Part shown: positions 1 through 8,448 of the stretch, in pieces
Layout of the letters: every line of letters begins with the position of its first letter
Numbering within the stretch: the first letter of the stretch is position 1
Notes under the pieces: generated by a model
What the model saw: only the letters and a program-made list of their open reading frames with translations
Told to the model about the DNA's origin: nothing
Database searches by the model: none
Assembly (NCBI GenBank): GCA_014925825.1
Contig: JACGCK010000399.1
Coordinates: 1-28,906 of the forward strand
Direction of reading: 5' to 3'
From: Pholiota molesta
Lineage: Eukaryota; Basidiomycota; Agaricomycetes; Agaricales; Strophariaceae
DNA: 28,906 nucleotides
Position numbers and translations under genes: made by a program

Positions 1-972
1 AGATTGGGAAGGTCTGAAACGATGCGGACTTGGTATCCATATCCACTGAATATAAAATGAGCGGGGAAATTCGGCATAAAGAAGAGAACTACATACGTGA
101 AGAGAGCGGTAATCTCTTTGTCGTCCATGGTACCGAGGATTGTTCGCTCTGAAATCTTGAAGCCATTGACGTGGAGAATAGGAAGCACGGCGCCAGACTC
201 GGCTGGGTCGATGTACTTGTACGCATGCCATGCAGTGGCAGTTGGCCCCGTCTCGGCTTCACCGTCACCCACAACGCAGGCAACTACAAGGTCCGGGTTG
301 TCCATGACAGCGCCGAACGAGACACTAAGAGCGTATCCGAGCTCACCACCTTCGTGGATGGCGCCTGGGGTTTCGGCATTGATGTGACTAGGGAAGCCTC
401 CTGGAACACTGAAGCGAGATATGAGCTTCTTGAGCCCAGTGTAATTACGAGTATATTCAGGAAGGAAGGTGCCAAGGGAGTCTTCCAACCAGAGACAGGA
501 GAGAATGGCTGGAGCGCCGTGACCTGACAATCGAATAATTGAGCAATCGGTGTTTCTATAGATAACACTGAATGGAAACACACCTGGACCGACAACGTAG
601 AGACAATCAAGGTCCGTCTTACGAATGATTCGATTGAGATGAGCATAAATCAGGACAAGTCCGGGGCATGTTCCCCAGTGGCCTAGCAAACGCGGCTTGA
701 TGTCATCGTGCGTTATAGGTTTTTTGAGAAGGACGTTATCATTTAAGAAAATCATAGCTAGAACAACAAATTAGAATGATAAAGAGGATGAAAAAGGCAT
801 ATCTACCTGCAGCAATATAATCTGCAGCGCGACGAAAGAGCTGAATGGACTCAAGCTCTGCAGGTGAGAGGTAGTCCTTGGTGTCGATAGCGACGTCATA
901 GTTGAGGACGGAGTCTGGAAGGAGAGAAGGTTCAGGGGGAGGATTTGGTTGAGAGATGATTTGAGCGGGCAT
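1..972 (-). CDS. Xylulose-5-phosphate/fructose-6-phosphate phosphoketolase, N-terminal part
   Basis: This thiamine-diphosphate enzyme splits xylulose-5-P (or fructose-6-P) with phosphate into acetyl phosphate and an aldose phosphate in the cytosol. Spliced exons on the minus strand are 807-972, 584-757, 97-523 and 1-45, with introns of 49, 60 and 51 bp, all GT-AG and in frame. The start is the ATG at 970-972, opening MPAQIISQP. Family signatures seen are GHWGTCPGL, VVGPGHGAPAILS, EYTRNYTGL, PSHINAETPGAIHEGGELGY and the cofactor-binding GDGEAETGP. About 270 residues are present; the family is near 800, so the rest lies beyond the left edge. It faces acetate kinase across a 452 bp shared promoter, which fits a two-step acetate pathway. 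The family assignment is very secure. The isoform and substrate preference cannot be read from this part. Confidence 0.96.
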
Positions 973-1424
973 GTTTGGAAGGACAGACGATTGTTGGAGC
1001 CATGGTGCAGTTATAAGGGTGTTTTATAGTTGGAGTGGACGAGAGAGGAGAGAGTCTGGATGAGCGTCGTTTTTAGGAGTGTCTAGCCCAAAATAGATAT
1101 CGCTTGCCCAGGCCCTTGTCCAACCCTTGTCACCGCCTTTCCACCGCGTCCAAACACCGTTTCTCTCCCATAATCTAGCCTCTCATACCAGGGCCCACCT
1201 CGTTCCAGTCCAGATTGTACTCAACGCAAACCGTATACATACAAAGCGTCTCCTTGCTCAAAGAAACATCAGTCTTGTCTCAGACTATGTACATCATCAA
1301 TGACGATTAGGACCCATGGAGCTCTGGATCTGTATAGATCCCTCTTCAAAGTGGATATATAGACGGTGGCTTGTCAGTTTCTTATCGTTCAACTGGTCTT
1401 CCTTACCGCTACTTGAATTTTATT
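973..1424. promoter_or_regulatory. Divergent promoter between phosphoketolase and acetate kinase
   Basis: This 452 bp stretch separates two divergent start codons. A minus-strand TATAAAA (plus-strand TTTTATA at 1022-1028) sits about 50 bp upstream of the phosphoketolase ATG. A plus-strand TATATA at 1356-1361 lies 64 bp upstream of the acetate kinase ATG. The middle is C-rich pyrimidine sequence. Co-regulation is inferred from the shared region; no specific operator was recognised. Confidence 0.6.
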
Positions 1425-3039
1425 ATGACATCTCCGGATTCTTGCTATATTCTGTCCCTCAATTCAGGCTCATCGTCTCTCAAAATCTCCCTGTACTCCT
1501 ACCACCCGAGCCAAATAGGAAACGTATCTGAGCCAGTATCTCTCGTCTTGACCTCTTCATTATCCAACATATCCGCCCCGCCTGCCCAATTCTCATTCTA
1601 CTTAGCAAGCCCCACCAATGACGCCTCAGCGAACAGAAAGAAGGAATCCCTTGGTGACGCAATCACTAACCACGAATCAGCCTTCCTCCATTTCCTTGAA
1701 CAGCTAGAAACACAAACTTCCATTAACCGGAACCATATTACCTACATTTGCCACCGCGTCGTCCATGGAGGCGGCTACAAGCAGTCAATCATCATTGACT
1801 ACGAATCCTTCCACCACATAGAAGCACTCTCTGATTTAGCGCCTTTGTATGTGAATTTATCTATCCTTGATGTATCACCGCCTCACTAGGCCTCACTTCT
1901 GATTGCACAGACACAATGGTGCTGCACTCTCGGTAATTCAGGCGTGTTTGAATACACTTCCAGACACCAAATCCATTGCCTACTTTGACACGACCTTTCA
2001 TTCTACGATTCCTCTCCACATCTCTAGCTGTGCCATTGATCAGGAAATTGCCAAGAAGCGTGGCCTCAAGAAATACGGCTTTCATGGACTTAGCTGTAAA
2101 AACCTTTCTTACTTTATGGTGGCGATACAAGCTTTAACTAATGAAAACTCTTTCAAGATTCGTTCATACTGCGTTCGGTCTCCCGCTTTCTGAACAAGCC
2201 ACCAGAGGAGCTTAATCTCATTCTTCTGCATCTGGGTTCAGGCGCTTCTGTTTGCGCAGTGAAGAATGGAAAATCTTATGATACATCCATGGGTCTGACC
2301 CCGCTCAATGGACTGCCAGGCGCCACCCGCTCTGGCTCGATCGACCCCAGTCTCATATTCCACTACACCAACAAGGCCGGCCGTATCACCCACGATCCCA
2401 GTATGGCCATCAACGTGCAGGTCACCATGGTATGTCCCCTCAAGTCGCATTCTCACCACCTGAACTAAGAGCACTTAACGTGCGCGTTAGGCGGAGGACA
2501 TTCTCAACCGCAAGTCCGGGTGGAAATCCATAACTGGGACGACCGACTTTGGCGTCATTACAGCGAACGCCGAGCTTGACAATCCCGACCCCGACTCTGA
2601 AATTGCCGCCCGCAATCCGAACCGTCTGGCATTCGACCTGTTCATAGACAGGATATTGCTGTACATCGGCGGCTACCACTTGAAGCTGGGTGGCGACGTC
2701 GACGCGCTGGTGTTTGCAGGCGGAATTGGGGAGCGGGGTGTAGAGCTGCGCAGCATTATTAGCGAACGCGTTGCGTGTTTGGGATACTGCAAGCTTGACG
2801 AGGACCTGAATAAGGATGCAAGGAAAAGGGAGGGGGTTGTGGTGGACATTTCTGCTAAAGAGAAGGCATCTCGGGATGTTAAAGGAAAGAGGATTCTTAT
2901 GTGCAAAACGGATGAGCAGGTGAGCGTCATATTCTTATAGGTATTGTTACATGTGTTGATTGTCTTTTTACTGCTGTAGATTGAGATGGCGAGACAATGC
3001 GCATTCGATCCTCGCTTTTGGGACGAGAAGACTAAATAA
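1425..3039 (+). CDS. Acetate kinase
   Basis: Acetate kinase makes acetate and ATP from acetyl phosphate and ADP; here it would use the acetyl phosphate released by the neighbouring phosphoketolase. Exons are 1425-1846, 1911-2095, 2158-2429, 2491-2919 and 2980-3039, with introns of 60-64 bp. They join in frame to 455 residues, somewhat longer than the roughly 400 of bacterial enzymes. Motifs seen in order are LNSGSSSLK (nucleotide/substrate site), [15 protein letters not shown] with the catalytic Asp, [18 protein letters not shown], the [10 protein letters not shown] segment with the catalytic Arg, and FAGGIGERG near the C terminus. The start was chosen because [18 protein letters not shown] places the first strand directly at the N terminus. 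No frameshift was found. It is clearly an ASKHA-fold acetate kinase. Confidence 0.96.
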
Positions 3040-3417
3040 CTATACCCGATATAGATATGAATATGGCAAGGCTGTCAATGACAAGTATGCTCAAGTACGC
3101 TATGGTAAACAAGGATATATCCTAATTGTACTCAAACAGTTTCTCCTTCCAATAAAAGAGTATATAATATCTATGCAGATATAACTGATGAATTCATTTT
3201 ATAGTGTCCAGAAATAATTGCTTGTTATAATTGCGTGTGCAGATATGTAAGTTTGAGATAATTCGTCGTATATAGTAAAGAAATGAAAAGAAAGAGTGAC
3301 AGCAAGATCATGCTCGTGTATGGCAGTCCGAATGAGAACATAGGTATGATTCAATGGGTATGATAGTAAAATAGATACGGATGATCTATTGAAAGAATTC
3401 AAAGAAAGCGTCAAGTC
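3040..3417. other. Convergent intergenic region
   Basis: This is an AT-rich 378 bp gap between the 3' ends of acetate kinase and the DUF2235 gene. It contains AATAAA at about 3151-3156, a possible polyadenylation signal for acetate kinase. No gene or RNA is supported here. Confidence 0.5.
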
Positions 3418-5608
3418 TTAATCAACCCACTCGATCAACTTGGAATCAACTTTGTCGAGTGTTTGTTCTCCGTTCAACAATGCTATCGGCACATAGCGGG
3501 GATTCTTAGCATCCCCGGGACATTCCATGCGCGCCTTCACCGACCTATGCACGCGAACTTTGGCCCATCTTGGATCAAGCGGGACCTGCCCTTTAGCAGC
3601 AGTAGCAGCGGGGTCCGTGAGCGCAGCATCGACCGGGGAAAGGATTGTGCGCCCGCGTCCCTGGTTGCGGCGGCGTATGAATTTCTTTTGCGGGACGGAC
3701 CACATCTGCAGCCACGAGTTCTCTAGCACCCACCACTTCGCCTTGGCGATGACGAGCTGGTCGTAGATGGGGGCGAGGGCGTCTACGAGGTCGAGCTGCT
3801 CCTCGGTATAGGTCTCGTAGATGGATTTGTCTGCCTTTTGGGTTTTTGGTGGTTTCGTGAACCAGCTTTTCACCCAAGACGTGGCGCGGCTCACTACGCC
3901 GGGCTTCAAAATGTTGTCGGTCGATATTTTCACATCTTTGGGAACTTCAAGAGCTGCAGGACGGGGCTTGACAACGGGATAAAGCGAGTCGGGGGCGATT
4001 CCAATCGCTGCAATCTCCGCAGGGTCGAACGTCATTCCATTCTTGGTTTTGAAGCATTCGCGAACCATCCATCGAAGTGCGATGTTCGCCAAATTGGGAC
4101 GTGTACCGGTGGGCACTGTATAAGTGAAGGTTAATAATAATGATCAGAACTGCAAAGCGGTATTGCGTAGCGAATGCTTAGACTTACCAGAACCCCCACC
4201 AACGTCTAAGTGATAAAAACGTCAGTCCTGAGTGGAGTGTTTTTTTAGGCTATTACATACCACAATGAGCGCCAGAGAACCACACTTGATCTACGTCCGT
4301 CTTGACGGGCCGTGGCTGTTTCTTTGGATCGGTCTTGGGTGGATTCCACATGTTTGATCTGAAACGCGCGCGATGTTCGTCCAAGGCCACTGCGTGTCTA
4401 AATGTCTTGACAGAACTGTTGCTGGCAGTGAAAGGAAGAGATTTCGCTCTGACTATTCCCACAGAGTTGACAGTATCCCTGCAGGCTGTATCAGTACGGT
4501 GAAGTCCAGCCAGCTGAGGTGGAGAAACGAACCAAACGCCCACAAATTCAATGATAATATTCCTGCTCTCGTTCTCTTTCTTGAAAGCAGTCGAATGAGT
4601 CCAAGTGTCTTCGCCTTTCCTCTCGAAGGAATGGAAAGCAGGCCAAACTTTGTTTTTGTGTGCAAGAGGGAGTAATCCGACTTTATTGATCATAGCACTC
4701 AGCCTGAATATCAAATCAGCATGTATTGCGGCAGAGATGAATATAAATTTGAAGCAAGACTTACGCGCGAGCAGTGTAAGCGCCTCGAGAGAAACCTTTG
4801 TACACTCGGTTAATCAAAGGGAAAGACGGCGCAAAACTATCCAAAGAGTCAAGACTCACCAAACATGCAGATCTTATCGCCTTCACGGTCTGATTTGTAG
4901 AATTTACTCCGTGTTCATTTCTGTGACTTAAGACGTAAGAAACGAAAAACGCACAATTCTTCATAATCCACTCGTAACCCTCTGAATACTTCCGTGAGAA
5001 AATTCGTTTGTAGAGAGCAACTAAGAGGCTTACCAACTACATGATATTCCAAACTCCACGCAATGGCGCTATCGAAGGTCTATGAAATTGATGAATATGT
5101 AAAGAGTGGATATGTTATGTGTGAAGGCATACCCTCGATGCACCACTGACGAGAGGGATCTCGACTTTTGTGCCAGGAAAATGGGGATTGTATGTCCCGA
5201 TGCCAGGCTGAAGTCGGATAAGTTATAAGAAGAGGATAATGGAAGCCCCAATCTCAACTCACTTGATAATAGACCAATTGTTTTTCAGGATCGTCTAATG
5301 GATGAAGCATATTCCTCAACGCGACTACATTGGAAGTCTATGGCGTTTGACAAGCGTTTGAGAATAAGTATCGGGTCGGTCAGATAACTCTTAAAAACGC
5401 ACGTCGGCATCATCGATATCCCTTGGGTCAAGCAGTGTCAGGTCTTGAAGGAAGGAAACGATGTAGAGGGAAAAACTCACTTATCGCCAGTTCCGTCGAA
5501 AAAAAGGATAAGGGTGCGAGATCCTTCATGACTAGGAGGGTAGGTAGCAATAGGACCCTTTGAATTGCCATTCTGGCTAGATAGGAGGGGGGTTGACTCT
5601 TCAGACAT
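3418..5608 (-). CDS. DUF2235 alpha/beta-hydrolase-like protein
   Basis: DUF2235 is a predicted alpha/beta hydrolase domain, related to the catalytic part of bacterial Tle1-type phospholipases; the fungal substrate is unknown. I assembled twelve exons: 5481-5608, 5403-5421, 5263-5337, 5133-5207, 5034-5079, 4955-4981, 4860-4889, 4765-4795, 4533-4703, 4261-4478, 4188-4205 and 3418-4115. They join in frame to 511 residues. Visible motifs are LILFFDGTGD near the N terminus (Asp), EGYEWIMKNYREGDKI, the nucleophile elbow FGFSRGAYTAR (GFSRG), RDTVNSVG-type sequence after it (read as WDTVNSVG once spliced) and QVWFSGAHCDVGGG with the His. Two exons are only 18-19 nt. No signal peptide or membrane segment is seen. 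The C-terminal 200 residues are family-typical but of unknown role. The start at 5608 is the first ATG before the Asp motif. Confidence 0.92.
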
Positions 5609-6098
5609 GGAGGTAGGCTGTGTCGCCGTGGATAGTTGTTTAGAGAGGCCTTCATATTGGATCCTGAAGCCTTTTTATACTTGTAGGGTCGGATTATCGC
5701 CACGTCCGGTCCCTGGCCAATAAACGGATTGTGTCCTGAGAGCTGGCGAAGATGACAGCCGGAATGTAAATTCTGGCTCAAATAACACAACAAGTGGTGC
5801 CTTGCAAGGTTCAGGATGCCTGTCAAAAGTTTGGAGCCTGTATCATCCATCCCAAAGCATTATTCAGGTGGTATGAATCGCACTCTGAGTCACGTTGCTA
5901 AAAGCGGCCCTCCGCAGAATATGAGAAGGAAGTAATTGTGTCGAGCGAATAATGTAGATGGCGGACAAGCCTGTGTCAAGTTGAAATTTGTGGTTTGAAC
6001 GAAGAGCAACTTCCTGATCAGATCTATTTATAGACACGTCTGAATCAACGTGACAACGCATCACACAATCTTTGGCGGCCGCAGTGGGCCGCTGGCTG

Positions 6099-6112
6099 CC
6101 GCTGGCCAGCGG
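6099..6112. repeat. 14 bp perfect palindrome in a GC-rich patch
   Basis: CCGCTGGCCAGCGG is a perfect palindrome inside a run of GGCCGC/GCTGGC words (6075-6120) in otherwise AT-rich intergenic DNA. It may be the remnant of a small hairpin-ended repeat; no function can be assigned. Confidence 0.5.
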
Positions 6113-6286
6113 CCAGGGACGCTGAGTCTAGATCAGGTTGGGGCCCAAAGGAAGGAGAACAGCCAGAATTGCACTTATATAAACGAAACACTTCGTGTTT
6201 GCAAAAGATTGCTCGAATAACCAGCGAATAACCAACAGATAACACTCAGCATGTTCCCTCCTGGTAATGATCTGATTGTAAAACCG

Positions 6287-6305
6287 AGGCGCCAAATGGG
6301 CGCCT
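6287..6305. repeat. GGCGCC hairpin
   Basis: AGGCGCC and GGCGCCT flank a short loop and are followed by TAAATATT. The word GCGCCTAAA also ends the hairpin in the Ngaro-like repeat at 21249-21371, so this may be a scrap of a related dispersed repeat. The match is short and the link is inference. Confidence 0.4.
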
Positions 6306-6557
6306 AAATATTATTGATTTATTTTTAGCTAGATGTTATTTATTACCATGTACTCTTATTATCGGAACCCATGACTCGCGGAATGGAATGTATGGCTGAG
6401 GCTACTAGACAGGAAACCGAAGACCATCTGACCTCAATTTCTAGCATTGACCTCCTCTTTTCCACCCCGTTTCAATGCATTTTCTCCCCTGATTCAGATT
6501 CTCCACTTCGAAAGGACCATGCGCCATCTTCTTCTGTTCTTGTATCTCATCTGCCAC

Positions 6558-6662
6558 TATAAATACTCTACTCAACTCTCTATGTTGCCGCAATCTCCCA
6601 CCAAATAGCATTCATCTGCCATGCCCAAAGTCAGCAAAGAACCCTCTAAGACAATGCATCAG
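6558..6662 (+). promoter_or_regulatory. TATA box and orphan first exon abutting the left arm
   Basis: TATAAATA at 6558-6565 is followed 56 bp later by an ATG at 6621 and a short frame, MPKVSKEPSKTMHQ, that ends in a good donor (GTGAGT at 6663). A matching acceptor (ATATTCAG) ends at 6715, giving a 53 bp intron typical of this window, but the acceptor lies across the left end of the element. Read through the arm, the frame stops within four codons. This looks like the 5' end of a gene cut off by the element. The protein is not recognised. Confidence 0.35.
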
Positions 6663-7212
6663 GTGAGTAACTTGTATACCCAAGCTGCAGTCCAAATATC
6701 AAGCAAGATATTCAGGCGAGTCTGTAGTTTCAATGGATACAGCCCTTATAACTACCACAGATAGGGTGATGGATAATGTCCACTAACTATAAGGGATGTA
6801 TTCCCTACCATATTACTGCCTGCCGATGGATGCAGGCATCCATCCTGCCACCTGCATCCATCCGTGCACGTGCTCAGTATCCATCCCACGCCGACACAGC
6901 CATTGGATTCGAGCTCCATTACCCCTCCACCATCGCTGCCTGCATCCATCCGACTCCATCGTGTCTCCATCCATTGCTGCCCACATCCATTGCCTCTGTT
7001 GGATCATGCTGTCCAGCCAGCTGTCCACACGTGTTCCACGTGTTTACTCCATCGTGCCTCCTGCATCCATTGCCCATGTTGGATGCAACTCCATCCTCCC
7101 GCCCTTCCCTCGCATCCATCGCACGTGTCCCAATCCTTCCCGCCCCCGGTGCGTATCCATTCCAACTCCATATTCCTTAGCTGACCATCCCAATCTAGGA
7201 TGTTTCCTCTCT

Positions 7213-7232
7213 GCCGCGGTAGGAACCGCGGC
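7213..7232. repeat. CCGCGG palindrome in the left arm
   Basis: GCCGCGGT and ACCGCGGC form perfect 8 bp arms around AGGA. The same 20 bp occur inverted in the right arm (19592-19611), and a diverged copy lies at 8234-8253. It is a candidate protein-binding or hairpin site of the transposon, by inference only. Confidence 0.6.
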
Positions 7233-7870
7233 TTCCCTCGTGTCAATCCGCCCGCCCTCGCACGTCCATTGCCCATATAGGATACCACATCCATTGGGCT
7301 TGGCCGCTCTCCCCCCCTCATCCCATTTGGCCTTCGTGCATCCATTGCCCGTACACGGCCCCTCCTCCATTGGCCATTCTTGTGCCGTGCCCGCCCGCCC
7401 GCCCTCCTGTCCCGTGTGCGCCAATTCCCCCCCTCCCCCCTTGCGCTATTTGACCTTCATGCATCCATTGCGCGTACGCACCCCATCCTCCACTGACTAC
7501 CCTTGCACAGCGCCCGCTCTCCCGGCCCACTCTCCCTGCTGCCCCATGTGCCATTTTCCTCCCCCCCCCCCTTGCGCTATTCGGCCTTCGCGCATCCATT
7601 GCCCATATAGGACACTGTATCCATTGCGTTGGCCGCTCTCTCCACCCTCGTGCCATTATTCGACCTTCGCGTATCCATTCGCGTATCCATTGCCCACATG
7701 CCTATTCCATTGGCTATCCTTGCACTGCTTGCGCTGCTTGCGCTTGGCCCTCTCCCCCTTTGCAACAATCGACCTTCTCGCATCCATTGCCCGTACAGGG
7801 CACATATTCCATTGACCATCCTTGCGCCGCGACCGCTCTATCTCCCTCTTGCATTGTGCCTGTCATCCGC

Positions 7871-7913
7871 CATCACCCATCCATCACCCATCCATCACCC
7901 ATCCATCACCCAT
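7871..7913. repeat. 11 bp tandem repeat within the left arm
   Basis: The unit CATCACCCATC is repeated about four times in perfect register. It is absent from the right arm, so it is a local expansion that arose after the arms formed or survived only on one side. Confidence 0.8.
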
Positions 7914-8180
7914 ATAGGATACCGCATCCATTGCGCTTGGCCGCTCTCCCCCTCATCCCATTTGGCCTGCACGTATCCATTGTCCATACACAGTCCCTCC
8001 TCCATTGACCATCCTTGTGCTGTGACTGCTCTCCCTCCCTCCTGCCCCGTGCGCCAATTCGGTCTTCGCACATCCATTGCCCATGCATGGTCCATTCTCC
8101 ATTGACCATCCTTGCACCACGCCGGGGCCCGGCTCTCCATCCCTCCTGCCCTGTTCTGATCACCTGCTATTACACATCCA

Positions 8181-8448
8181 TTGCCTGTACCGGGTGCATC
8201 ATCCATTGACCATCCTTGCCCCGCGCTTGCTCTGCCGCGGTCGGATCCGCGGCTTACTCTTAGTCAATCTGCTTGTGCCGTCCGCTTACCCCTCCCCCGC
8301 ACCTATCCATACACATCCATTAGCTATATACAGCCTGCCATCTTGTATTTTTGATCCCTATATAAATCATCGCCCACCCTATCTATTGTTATGCATCAGT
8401 TTAGACATATGCATCTAAGTACTCATGTATATATATCAATATCATCAC
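8181..8448. other. Inner continuation of the left arm
   Basis: This has further degenerate repeat units not matched in the right arm, including a second copy of the CCGCGG palindrome module (8234-8253) and further ATCCATT words up to about 8320. It then becomes AT-rich sequence up to the 3' end of the transposase gene. No gene is seen. Confidence 0.6.
8234..8253. repeat. Second CCGCGG palindrome
   Basis: GCCGCGG and CCGCGGC flank TCGGAT. The surrounding sequence (CTCTGCCGCGG before, GCTTAC and TCAATC after) parallels that of the palindrome at 7213-7232 about 1 kb away, showing that the module is duplicated inside the left arm. Confidence 0.6.

Larger units (their letters stand above)
5609..6712. 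other. Intergenic region left of the large element
   Basis: About 1.1 kb with no convincing complete gene. It holds the DUF2235 promoter, a GC-rich palindromic patch near 6075-6120, an AAACAC/GTGTTT hairpin near 6184-6200, a GGCGCC hairpin at 6287-6305, and a promoter-like stretch with a short exon at 6558-6662 just before the left arm. Small open frames here overlap on both strands and show no family resemblance. Confidence 0.5.
6713..8180 (+). repeat. Left inverted arm of the KDZ element
   Basis: Roughly 1.47 kb, inverted relative to 18770-20110. The outer part (to about 7695) aligns almost base for base with the right arm. The inner part shares repeat units and an inner end (near TTCTGATCACCTG) but in a different order and number. 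It is pyrimidine-rich and built of degenerate units of about 110 bp with the core ATCCATTGCCCATATAGG followed by TTGACCATCCTTG and a CTCTCCC-rich tail. Long open frames on either strand here are by-products of the repeats; they change frame between copies and resemble no family. Confidence 0.9.

Noticed and set aside
7440..8320. CRISPR-like array suggested by regularly spaced repeats
   Set aside because: Eukaryotic context, degenerate units, no constant repeat with unique spacers, and the whole block is mirrored in the other arm.
6776..8418. Several long open frames on both strands in the left arm (up to about 340 codons)
   Set aside because: They arise from the repeated GC-rich units, occur on both strands at once, repeat in mirror form in the right arm, and shift frame between arms at a one-base difference. 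No family resemblance.
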